Shown here: one piece after another, positions 6,281-12,194 of the stretch
How positions within the stretch are numbered: the first letter of the stretch is position 1
Layout of the letters: each line of letters begins with the position of its first letter
Assembly (NCBI GenBank): GCA_016282555.1
Contig: JAEEKU010000021.1
Coordinates: 1-13,395 of the forward strand
Direction: 5' to 3'
Length of the DNA: 13,395 bases
Source: Methanomassiliicoccaceae archaeon
GTDB lineage: Archaea; Thermoplasmatota; Thermoplasmata; Methanomassiliicoccales; Methanomethylophilaceae
The notes under the pieces: model-generated
Database searches by the model: none
What the model was told of the DNA's origin: nothing
What the model saw: only the letters and a program-made list of their open reading frames with translations
Program-made: the position numbers and the translations under genes

Positions 6281-7021
6281 CGGCGTAACCGCCGTACTGT
6301 GAAAAGGCGTGTTAGCGCCCGGGGGACATCGCAGATGGTATCCCGCGCGCTTCAGCTCTTCCTCGAGGATCTCTCTCTGCGGAAACAGATCCAGCCGCTT
6401 CTCGTACTCCGCGGCGCGCTCCGGCGAAGCGGGAGAGAAACCCATAGCGATATGGAGAATGACTGAATATACCGCAAGATCAAAGGCTTCGTCGGAGATC
6501 TCATCAGTATCCAGGCCCTTGGCGATGCCGGCGACCTTCATGAGAACGCTGTATCTCCCGGCGTAGCCGTATTTCACGTCGGTATCCCAGCATACGCACA
6601 TCCCGTCGTCTTCCCGGACCAGTCCGGCATCGGCTATGCGGCGGCAGGATTCCCTCGGATCTTTGTACTCGAACTCCGGCGCCGGAATGACGGTCGGCCT
6701 TCTGGAAAGGTATATCCCCTGCTTTTTCCTCGGGAACTCGTCCGAAGTGAGCCATTCTATCAGCTCCGGGCTGTAATCCGCGTCGCCGCAAGCGCAGATC
6801 TTGGAGACTATGGTCCTGGCCATGGATTCCAGCACGTTGCGCGGCGCGTCCGAGAGATAATCGCTCACGAAGAAATTGATGGTCTTGCCGCATCTGATCC
6901 ATTTGACCTTCATCTCCCCGAACTCCCTGTATTCGGCGGTGACCTCCGTATATCCTCCGGAATCCGCGGCTTCGGCGAATACTTCCCTGAGCTCTTCCGT
7001 ATTTCCTGTTGTCTTTTCCAT
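6266..7021 (-). CDS. SprT-like protein with eroded metallopeptidase site (predicted non-catalytic)
   Basis: 251 residues, soluble, no signal peptide or membrane segment. The overall plan resembles bacterial and archaeal SprT/YgjP-like zinc metallopeptidases: an N-terminal part with SDYLSDAPRNVLESMARTIV (53-72), a strand-turn region (YAGRYSVLMKVAGIAKGLD, 153-171), then the helix AVYSVILHIAMGFSP (183-197) and a C-terminal RLDLFPQREILEEELKRAGY (209-228). The family helix usually reads YHELLHxxxGF; here it is YSVILHIAMGF, so the first zinc histidine is Ser186 and the catalytic Glu is Val187, with only His190 kept. Zinc proteolysis is therefore unlikely. Several Cys occur (44, 76, 78, 126, 142, 144) without a clear paired zinc motif. 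ATG 7021 has AGGA about ten bases upstream, and a TTTATC box at 7071-7076. Divergent from the AhpD-like gene. Assignment rests on pattern similarity, not on a search. Confidence 0.6.
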   Translation of the reverse strand: MEKTTGNTEELREVFAEAADSGGYTEVTAEYREFGEMKVKWIRCGKTINFFVSDYLSDAPRNVLESMARTIVSKICACGDADYSPELIEWLTSDEFPRKKQGIYLSRRPTVIPAPEFEYKDPRESCRRIADAGLVREDDGMCVCWDTDVKYGYAGRYSVLMKVAGIAKGLDTDEISDEAFDLAVYSVILHIAMGFSPASPERAAEYEKRLDLFPQREILEEELKRAGYHLRCPPGANTPFHSTAVTPISGH

Positions 7022-7070
7022 TCTATTTCCTGCGGACAGAGCCGCGGATGGATCATATTCTGCTGAAAAG

Positions 7071-7076
7071 GATAAA
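7071..7076 (-). promoter_or_regulatory. TATA-like box of the SprT-like gene
   Basis: TTTATC on the minus strand, 55 bases before the ATG, implying a 5' leader of about 25 bases that contains an AGGA Shine-Dalgarno-like element. Less certain than the -30 boxes. Confidence 0.3.
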
Positions 7077-7085
7077 ACAGCAGGG

Positions 7086-7095
7086 GTGCGCGCAC
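7086..7095 (+). promoter_or_regulatory. Perfect palindrome GTGCGCGCAC, possible operator
   Basis: A perfect ten-base palindrome flanked by GCAG (7080-7083) and CTGC (7097-7100), just upstream of the AhpD-like gene's TATA box and between two divergent genes. The position suits a dimeric regulator. Inference only. Confidence 0.3.
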
Positions 7096-7104
7096 ACTGC
7101 AGGG

Positions 7105-7112
7105 TAATATAC
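7105..7112 (+). promoter_or_regulatory. TATA-like box of the AhpD-like gene
   Basis: TAATATAC begins 28 bases before the ATG at 7133, consistent with a leaderless transcript. Confidence 0.45.
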
Positions 7113-7132
7113 CGAGGAACGGATTCTCACCC

Positions 7133-7630
7133 ATGGAAGAAAATCCCGAAGAGAGAATCATAGCCGATAAAATCCTGAACGCGATAAAAGAGGAGTACGG
7201 CTTCGTCCCAGTGGTGAGCCAGATAATGAGCTCCCGTCCGGATATTTTCATACCCCAGTGCAACCTCAGCAAAGCCGTTCTGGAGGGCAGGGGCGATCTG
7301 GACGCCAAAACGAGATACCTTTGCGCCGTGTCCGCGGCGGCGGCCGCAAACGGAGAGTACTGCATCACCGTACATATGAAGCACGCCCTGGATGCGGGAG
7401 CCACGAAGGACGAGATCCTGGAAGCGGTATCGATAGGATGCCATATACCCATGAACCGCGCCCAGTCGTACGCTCTGAGAAAATACGCGGAGCTTTTCGG
7501 AATCGAAACCGACGACAGCTACCTCCGGAAACAGCGATCCCGGGACCAGACGTTAAATACCGCCGGTTCCGATAATGATTCATGGCCCTCTTCGGACGCG
7601 GAAAAACCGCTGCGAATCCCCCGGCTCTGA
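7133..7630 (+). CDS. Carboxymuconolactone decarboxylase / AhpD-like protein
   Basis: 165 residues. The all-helical family includes AhpD-type peroxidase partners, which use a CxxCxxxH motif, and gamma-carboxymuconolactone decarboxylases. The core is clear: EEYGFVPVVSQIM (20-32), ARPDIF-like SRPDIF (34-39), the central helix AVSAAAAANGEYCITVHMKHAL (65-86), and AGATKDEILEAVSIG (88-102). The usual C-E-Y-C is G-E-Y-C, so only Cys77 and His81 of CxxCxxxH remain; a disulfide relay by this motif is not possible alone, though Cys64 lies near. The last 25 or so residues look unstructured and the final 49 bases overlap the next gene. Start ATG 7133 has a TATA-like box at -28 and no Shine-Dalgarno. Divergent from the SprT-like gene. 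Role in thiol or peroxide chemistry is inference. Confidence 0.85.
   Translation: MEENPEERIIADKILNAIKEEYGFVPVVSQIMSSRPDIFIPQCNLSKAVLEGRGDLDAKTRYLCAVSAAAAANGEYCITVHMKHALDAGATKDEILEAVSIGCHIPMNRAQSYALRKYAELFGIETDDSYLRKQRSRDQTLNTAGSDNDSWPSSDAEKPLRIPRL
7553..7560 (+). promoter_or_regulatory. TATA-like box of the 166-residue unknown gene
   Basis: TTAAATAC lies inside the 3' end of the AhpD-like gene and starts 29 bases before the ATG at 7582, the same spacing as for the TrxR-like gene. It suggests separate, leaderless transcription of the overlapping gene. Confidence 0.45.
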
Positions 7631-8082
7631 GGGAATCGGACTGTTCCGCCGAAACCGTCAGCAGAGACTTCAGAACCGTCTTCGCTAAAGAGAACACGAA
7701 CGATCTGGTGCGTCTCAGCGACGGCTATGCGTGGATTTATCCGGACGGAAGCCGCACGATGCTGTATTGCGCGAACGGGGAATGGATCTGTTCCCGGGAA
7801 GCGGACATAGAGGAGCGCATGGATCTGGAGCTGTCCGGCCCGGGTCTTGTGAAAATGCTAGCCAGAGACGCTCTGGAGCTGTCCGCAGTGAACTCCGGAA
7901 TGGATCTGGATGCGGATCCCGGCTTCCGTCTGGAATTCTCCAGAATCAGCCGGGCGGATCCGGACAAGGCCGGGAGAGTCATCACCATCGGATTCAAGAA
8001 CACGAAACAGACCGTGCCGGTCAGAGTTCCCGCTTTTTCGTTCGACGCCGTATACGGGTTTATCTCCGGAAACATACGCTGA
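7582..8082 (+). CDS. Protein of unknown function
   Basis: I do not recognise a family. 166 residues, soluble and mixed alpha/beta, with no signal peptide or membrane segment. It opens with MALFGRGK and a short polar stretch. Residues 44-72 (LVRLSDGYAWIYPDGSRTML, then CANGEWIC) look like an antiparallel beta meander; 76-101 is probably helical (EERMDLELSGPGLVKMLARD); and the end (RVITIGFKNTKQTVPVRVPA, 130-149) looks like two strands and a final amphipathic segment. Three cysteines (21, 62, 69) form no obvious metal site. A TATA-like box at -29 and codon use like its neighbours support a real gene. It overlaps the AhpD-like gene by 49 bases in another frame. The 126 bases after it, up to the HesB-like start, hold only the TATA box of that gene. 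Confidence 0.75.
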   Translation: MALFGRGKTAANPPALRESDCSAETVSRDFRTVFAKENTNDLVRLSDGYAWIYPDGSRTMLYCANGEWICSREADIEERMDLELSGPGLVKMLARDALELSAVNSGMDLDADPGFRLEFSRISRADPDKAGRVITIGFKNTKQTVPVRVPAFSFDAVYGFISGNIR

Positions 8083-8172
8083 ATATGCGCAAGATGACGC
8101 CGCGGCCTCCGGAAGACGGCTATGATCCATCTCAGTTTTCATACCCGGAATGCCGGAAAACCCTGAATAGTC

Positions 8173-8180
8173 TTATATAT
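8173..8180 (+). promoter_or_regulatory. TATA box of the HesB-like gene
   Basis: TTATATAT, a near-consensus archaeal TATA box and identical to the one before the TrxR-like gene. Expected transcription start is about 8200, which excludes an ATG at 8185 and supports the start at 8209. Confidence 0.6.
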
Positions 8181-8208
8181 TGAAATGGCGGATGGGCACC
8201 TGATAAAA

Positions 8209-8535
8209 ATGGTGCAGATTCAACCCGAGGCAGAGAAGTTCATAAACGATCTGCTTGAAAAGAACAACAAAGTGGGTTACGGAATTAAGATCTACCTTTC
8301 CGGATACGCCTGCTCGGGCCCCCAGTTCGGAATGTCCTTCCAGCAGGAGGCGAACGAGGGAGAGATCGTCGACAAGACCGCGAAGGGATTCGACATGTAC
8401 TATGACTCGGAAACCAAAGACGCTCTCGAATCCTGCCTGATAGAGTTCATCGACGATCCCACTTTCGGCACCGGCCTCAGAATCCGCGACCCCAACAACA
8501 GCGGATGCGCCTCCTGCGGCGGAGGATGCCACTGA
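8209..8535 (+). CDS. HesB/IscA-like Fe-S cluster protein
   Basis: 108 residues. A-type proteins of this fold carry or deliver Fe-S clusters. The N-terminal MVQIQPEAEKFINDLL and GIKIYLSGYACSGPQFGMSF (25-44) match the family core, in which the first ligand cysteine lies in a Gly/Ser loop (here Cys35). The C-terminal cysteines are C100-A-S-C103-G-G-G-C107, richer than the usual CGCG pattern of IscA, giving a total of four cysteines in likely ligand positions (35, 100, 103, 107). The frame also opens at ATG 8185, adding MADGHLIK. I choose 8209 because the TATA box at 8173-8180 puts transcription start near 8200 and because family members start close to this point. Convergent with the aldo/keto reductase gene, which also carries Fe-S clusters. 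Confidence 0.88.
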   Translation: MVQIQPEAEKFINDLLEKNNKVGYGIKIYLSGYACSGPQFGMSFQQEANEGEIVDKTAKGFDMYYDSETKDALESCLIEFIDDPTFGTGLRIRDPNNSGCASCGGGCH

Positions 8536-8541
8536 TTCATA

Positions 8542-8557
8542 CGGGGATTACTCCCCG
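8542..8557. terminator. Bidirectional hairpin terminator between convergent genes
   Basis: CGGGGA-TTAC-TCCCCG is a perfect six-pair stem in the 26-base gap between the HesB-like gene and the reductase gene. On the plus strand T5 (8565-8569) and T6 (8573-8578) tracts follow. The stem resembles the GGGGA/TCCCC stems at 1884-1903 and 3779-3798. Confidence 0.6.
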
Positions 8558-8561
8558 CAAA

Positions 8562-9701
8562 TCATTTTTCCATTTTTTCCGCTACGTCTTTCAGGTAATC
8601 TATTACCGGAAGCCCCTGGGGGCAGTTAAGCTCGCAGTTCCCGCATTCGAGACAGTCGGAAGCTTTCCCGTGGCCGCGGGATTTGCTGCGGTAGTAGAGG
8701 CGGTAAATCGACCATCCCAGCCTGGGCGGGCATAGACATTCGCTGTTATACAGGCTGAAATAATCCGCTATCCGGATATCCTGGGGGCAGTCTTTCATGC
8801 AGTACCTGCACCCGGTGCACTTGATCGCGACTTTGCTGTTTATGATCTCCGCCGCTTTTTCTATCGTTTCGAGCTCGTCACCGTCCAGTTTTCTGAAGCC
8901 GGAATACGTGCGGAGATTGTCCTCCATCTGTTCGGCCGAAGACATCCCGGAAAGAACCGTTTCCACCCCGTCGAGACCCAGCACGTACCTCAGGGCCCAG
9001 GATGCGGCACTGGATTCGGGCGATTTTTCTTCGAAGAGCTCCCTCGCTTCGGCCGGAACATCGGCGAGCATCCCGCCTTTCACCGGCTCCATGACAATGA
9101 CCGGTATCCCGAAGGAGCGGGCGACTTCCAGATTCTTCCTCGATTCTATCGCGGGATCGTCCATGTCGAGATAATTCACCTGAAGCTGCACGAATTCCAT
9201 TTCCGGATGCTCTCTCAGCACTTTCTCCAGCATTTCCGGGCCGGAATGAAACGAGAATCCTATCCTCTTCACCTTTCCCTCCGCCTTTTTTCTGCGGACG
9301 AACGCGAACGCGTCGCAGCCGATCAGATTGTCCCAGTAGTTCTCGCTGACGTTATGGATGAGATAGCTGTCGAAGTAACCGGCTCCGGTTTTGCTCAGCT
9401 GCTCTTCGAAAACCGATTCGGCCTCCTCCGGAGTGGAGACCTTCATGATCGGAAGCTTGGTGGCGATCCTGTACTTTTCGCGGGGATAACGGTCCACCAG
9501 AGCCTTCTTTATAGCGGATTCGCTGCATGTCCCGTGGTAAAGATACGCCGTATCGAAATAATCCAGACCCGCGTCCAGATACATGTCCACCATCTTCTCC
9601 AGCTGCGGCAAGTCTATGCTTGTCTGATCCGACGGATCCGTCAGCGGGAGACGCATCAGCCCGAAACCCAGTTCTGCCATGGCATACGGGACCGGTTTCA
9701 T
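8562..9701 (-). CDS. Aldo/keto reductase with C-terminal double 4Fe-4S domain
   Basis: 379 residues. Residues 1-285 form the AKR TIM barrel: GFGLMRLP (12-19), DYFDTAYLYHG (47-57) with Asp50 and Tyr55, Lys82 (ATKLP) and His116 (YLIHNV) giving the Asp-Tyr-Lys-His tetrad, and VSGM-like SGMSS (251-255). Residues 290-379 add two ferredoxin-type motifs, C295-x2-C298-x2-C301-x3-C305-P and C350-x2-C353-x2-C356-x3-C360-P, with an extra Cys pair at 322 and 324. This matches the ferredoxin-fused AKR group (COG1453-like). Electrons may therefore come from or go to iron-sulfur partners rather than only NAD(P)H. Met8 (MAELGFGLMRLP) is an alternative start close to the usual family opening. Divergent from the TrxR-like flavoprotein across a 68-base gap, which suggests linked redox function. 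The substrate is unknown. Confidence 0.93.
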   Translation of the reverse strand: MKPVPYAMAELGFGLMRLPLTDPSDQTSIDLPQLEKMVDMYLDAGLDYFDTAYLYHGTCSESAIKKALVDRYPREKYRIATKLPIMKVSTPEEAESVFEEQLSKTGAGYFDSYLIHNVSENYWDNLIGCDAFAFVRRKKAEGKVKRIGFSFHSGPEMLEKVLREHPEMEFVQLQVNYLDMDDPAIESRKNLEVARSFGIPVIVMEPVKGGMLADVPAEARELFEEKSPESSAASWALRYVLGLDGVETVLSGMSSAEQMEDNLRTYSGFRKLDGDELETIEKAAEIINSKVAIKCTGCRYCMKDCPQDIRIADYFSLYNSECLCPPRLGWSIYRLYYRSKSRGHGKASDCLECGNCELNCPQGLPVIDYLKDVAEKMEK

Positions 9702-9740
9702 GATACAAATACAATCCCCGCCCAGACAGCTGTAGAGTTA

Positions 9741-9748
9741 TTATATAT
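9741..9748. promoter_or_regulatory. TATA box of the TrxR-like operon, possibly shared with the divergent reductase gene
   Basis: TTATATAT starts 29 bases before the plus-strand ATG at 9770. Its complement ATATATAA lies 40-47 bases before the reductase ATG and is the best box on that strand too, so one AT-rich element may serve both directions. Confidence 0.55.
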
Positions 9749-9769
9749 CGGCTTACCGATACCCTGGCA

Positions 9770-10705
9770 ATGTGTTATGATGTCATCATTATAGGCGCCG
9801 GACCTGCCGGATTGACTGCCGGAGTATACGCCAGATCGAAAATGATGAAGACACTGATTCTGGATTCTGGACGCGTGGGCGGCCAGCTGGTCGGGCTTTA
9901 TCCGGAGAAGGGAGTGCACAACTACCCCGGATTCGAAACGATCCAGGCCAGGAAATTATCCGATAAGCTCTATGCGCAGGCCGAATCGATGGAATGCGAG
10001 ATAAAGGAGTACGAGAAGGTCGAGGAGATCGAGAACGGCGAAGAGGAACTTCTCGTGATCACCTCCAAGAACACCTACCATGCGAAATCCGTCATAGTGG
10101 CGATCGGAATGGGCAGTTTCAAGCCCAAAAAGATGGGCTGTCCCGGAGAGGACGAACTCTGCGGAAAAGGGGTTACATATCTTCTGCCGGCCAAAGAGGA
10201 ACTGGTGGGAAAGAAAGTCACCATGTTCGGAGGTGGAAACAGCGCGATAGATATGGCTCTCGTCGCCGATTCTGTCACAGATACGACCATCGTGCACAGA
10301 AGAGCCGATTTCAGAGCAGACGAGGGTACCGTCCGGGAACTCGAAAAGAGCAACGTCAGGAGAGTCATGTCGGCGAATCTGCTTTCCATAAACGGCAAAG
10401 ACAAAGTGGAATCGGTTACGGTGGAGCAGGACGGGAAGGAAATCGTCATCCCCACGGATCTCGCCGTGATCAACATCGGAATATCCGCCGATCTGGAGGA
10501 TCTCAAGCGCTGGGGACTCGAGCTCACCCCCGACGGGCTAGTCAAGGTGAACTTCGACATGAGCACCAGCCGCCCCGGGATCTTCGCCTGCGGGGACGTA
10601 GTATCTTATCCGGGCAAATTCAAGCAGATCACCACCGCCTGCGGGGAAGCGACCACCGCCATTCTCATGGCCCACAAATTCGTCAAAAAGCCTTACTGGG
10701 CATGA
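9770..10705 (+). CDS. TrxR-fold FAD/NAD(P) oxidoreductase, ferredoxin-NAD(P) reductase-like (no CxxC)
   Basis: 311 residues, the length of low-molecular-weight thioredoxin reductases. FAD site GAGPAG (9-14), GRVGGQL (34-40), LYPEKGVHNYPGFE (43-56), NAD(P) site FGGGNSAIDMAL (153-164) with HRRADFRADE (176-185), where the HRRxxxR favours NADPH, and the final FAD motif FACGDVVSYPGKFKQI (272-287). The redox-active CxxC normally found after GVxY is missing: GVTYLLPA (134-141) has Leu138 and Ala141. The enzyme therefore cannot reduce thioredoxin by the usual disulfide route. The YPEK and YPGK segments look like TrxR-type ferredoxin-NADP reductases (YumC class), so transfer between ferredoxin and NAD(P)H is the better guess. 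Start ATG 9770 lies 29 bases after the TATA box. First gene of the plus operon; its TGA overlaps the next ATG (ATGA). Confidence 0.9.
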   Translation: MCYDVIIIGAGPAGLTAGVYARSKMMKTLILDSGRVGGQLVGLYPEKGVHNYPGFETIQARKLSDKLYAQAESMECEIKEYEKVEEIENGEEELLVITSKNTYHAKSVIVAIGMGSFKPKKMGCPGEDELCGKGVTYLLPAKEELVGKKVTMFGGGNSAIDMALVADSVTDTTIVHRRADFRADEGTVRELEKSNVRRVMSANLLSINGKDKVESVTVEQDGKEIVIPTDLAVINIGISADLEDLKRWGLELTPDGLVKVNFDMSTSRPGIFACGDVVSYPGKFKQITTACGEATTAILMAHKFVKKPYWA

Positions 10706-11763
10706 TAATACCGTCCGAATTCGCCGCGGAGGCGTTCGTCTTCCGCGGAGATCGTCTGGTCCCCGAGAGAATTTCCGTAAAAAACGGAGCAATCGTTCCC
10801 GGGGATCCCGGTTATCCCGAAGCCGGGTTCAGGCTCGCCGTTTTTCCGGACTGCCTGAACGCCCATACCCACTGCGCTGATTTCAGAATGAAAATTCCCC
10901 CGGGCCTGCCCCTGGAGGAGCTGGTCGCCCCCCCGGACGGCCTGAAGCACAGATACCTGCGCGATACTTCCGCCGGGATCATCGGATCTTCAATGAGGGA
11001 GTTCCGCAGGATATCGCTGTCGTCGGGAAGCGTATCTTTCATAGATTTCAGGGAGAACGGCGCCGAAGGATGCAGGCTTCTCAGGGAGAACGCTCCGGAA
11101 GCAATAATTCTCGGGCGCCCGGCATCCCCTGAATTCGATCCGGAAGAAATGGAAAAAATACTGGAATACGCCGACGGAATCGGTCTGTCCAGCATCTCCG
11201 ACGTTCCCGGAAGGTACCTCGACGACATCGCCGATTTCGTCCGCTCGAAGCATTCCGTTCTCGCGATCCACGCCAGCGAGAGAATCAGAGAGGATATCGG
11301 CCGCGTCCTCTCCCTCGATCCGGCTTTCGTCGTCCACATGTGCGAAGCGGAGAAATCCGATATCGCGGAATGCGCCGATTCGGATGTCCCTATAGCGGTC
11401 TGCCCGGGTTCCAACGCCTATTTCGGAAAAACGCCCCCGCTGGCGGAAATGTTCTCGTGCGGAGCCTCCGTAGCCCTCGGAACGGATAACGGAATGCTCA
11501 GAGCCCCGGATCTGGCTTCGGAGGCGTCTCTGCTCATGGATATCATCAAGAAGCAAAACTGCGATCCGGGTCAGGTTTTCGGCGTTTTCACCGCCCTTAA
11601 TGGCAAGATATTAAATCACAAAATCAGAATAAGCCACAGCATACAGAGACGCGTGATGGCAGTGCCGTTCGAGGGGGAACCCCTTCCCGGGAACATATTC
11701 TGCCGCAGTTCTCACGGGATATCTCTGAAACCGCAGAACAGAAGTGATCGAAATGGAGTTTAA
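10702..11763 (+). CDS. Amidohydrolase-superfamily metal-dependent hydrolase (SsnA/cytosine-deaminase-like)
   Basis: 353 residues. Metal-dependent TIM-barrel hydrolases of this group deaminate or hydrolyse purines, pyrimidines and related compounds. Metal-site residues are visible in order: the HxH of CLNAHTHCADF (His55, His57), LAIHASE (His190, with Glu193 as the likely proton shuttle), VVHM (His212) and LGTDN (Asp262). The N-terminal beta part is short and the C-terminal segment after the barrel (about 305-353) is shorter than in typical 400-450-residue members, so the beta-sandwich is reduced. Start ATG 10702 overlaps the TrxR-like stop by 4 bases; the end overlaps uspA by 11 bases, implying translational coupling. 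No Shine-Dalgarno is clear. The upstream extension of the same open frame through the TrxR-like gene is a shadow. The substrate is not known. Confidence 0.88.
   Translation: MIIPSEFAAEAFVFRGDRLVPERISVKNGAIVPGDPGYPEAGFRLAVFPDCLNAHTHCADFRMKIPPGLPLEELVAPPDGLKHRYLRDTSAGIIGSSMREFRRISLSSGSVSFIDFRENGAEGCRLLRENAPEAIILGRPASPEFDPEEMEKILEYADGIGLSSISDVPGRYLDDIADFVRSKHSVLAIHASERIREDIGRVLSLDPAFVVHMCEAEKSDIAECADSDVPIAVCPGSNAYFGKTPPLAEMFSCGASVALGTDNGMLRAPDLASEASLLMDIIKKQNCDPGQVFGVFTALNGKILNHKIRISHSIQRRVMAVPFEGEPLPGNIFCRSSHGISLKPQNRSDRNGV
11744..11749 (+). promoter_or_regulatory. Shine-Dalgarno element of uspA
   Basis: GTGATC matches the GGUGAUC core complementary to the archaeal 16S 3' end and ends three bases before ATG 11753. 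The GTG at 11744 is in frame but is better read as part of this ribosome-binding site. Confidence 0.5.
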
Positions 11764-12193
11764 AAACATCCTCGTGCCTACCGACGGAAGCGAATACACG
11801 GAAACGGCGATAGAGGCAGCGGTGGAATTTGCAAAGAAGATAAACGGAAAGATAACCGCCCTGTACGTTCTGGATCAGACAATGATCGCGAACATGCCCA
11901 TGGATACCGCCGTCAGGAACGTGTACGATTCCCTGGCTGCGGAAGGAAAGGAAGCCGTCGATTCCGTCCGCGTAAAGGCCGAAGCGGCCGGCGTCCCGGT
12001 CGATATTTCCGTCAAGGAGGGATCTCCCGTCAAAGTCATCCTCGACGAGTCCTCGAAATACGATCTGATCATAATGGGAACCCTGGGAAGAACGGGGATG
12101 TCTAAACTCCTGATGGGAAGCGTGGCCGAAAGGGTGGTCAGGGCGTCGTCCTGTCCCGTGCTCGTCGTAAGAGCGAACACTGCGGGGAATTGA
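11753..12193 (+). CDS. Universal stress protein, ATP-binding type
   Basis: 146 residues, a single cytoplasmic UspA domain. It opens with FKNILVPTDGSEYTETA (3-19, Asp11 at the nucleotide site), and the ATP-binding signature G-x2-G-x9-G-S is intact at MGTLGRTGMSKLLMGSVAE (Gly109, Gly112, Gly122, Ser123), followed by SCPVLVVR (133-140). Proteins of this type bind ATP or related nucleotides and usually form dimers; the exact role is generally unknown. I choose ATG 11753, the usual family opening, over an in-frame GTG nine bases earlier, because that GTG is part of a good Shine-Dalgarno. It overlaps the amidohydrolase end by 11 bases, and the CBS gene starts 1 base after its stop, so the three are almost surely co-expressed. 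Confidence 0.94.
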   Translation: MEFKNILVPTDGSEYTETAIEAAVEFAKKINGKITALYVLDQTMIANMPMDTAVRNVYDSLAAEGKEAVDSVRVKAEAAGVPVDISVKEGSPVKVILDESSKYDLIIMGTLGRTGMSKLLMGSVAERVVRASSCPVLVVRANTAGN

Positions 12194-12194
12194 T

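Noticed and set aside
9994..10701. Upstream extension of the amidohydrolase frame through the TrxR-like gene
   Set aside because: The sequence is low-complexity Arg/Gly/His-rich out-of-frame translation of the flavoprotein gene; the amidohydrolase starts at ATG 10702.
11609..11620. TATA-like stretch (GATATTAAATCA) inside the amidohydrolase gene
   Set aside because: No start codon lies about 30 bases downstream in a gene frame; uspA begins 130 bases later and has a Shine-Dalgarno, so operon read-through is simpler.
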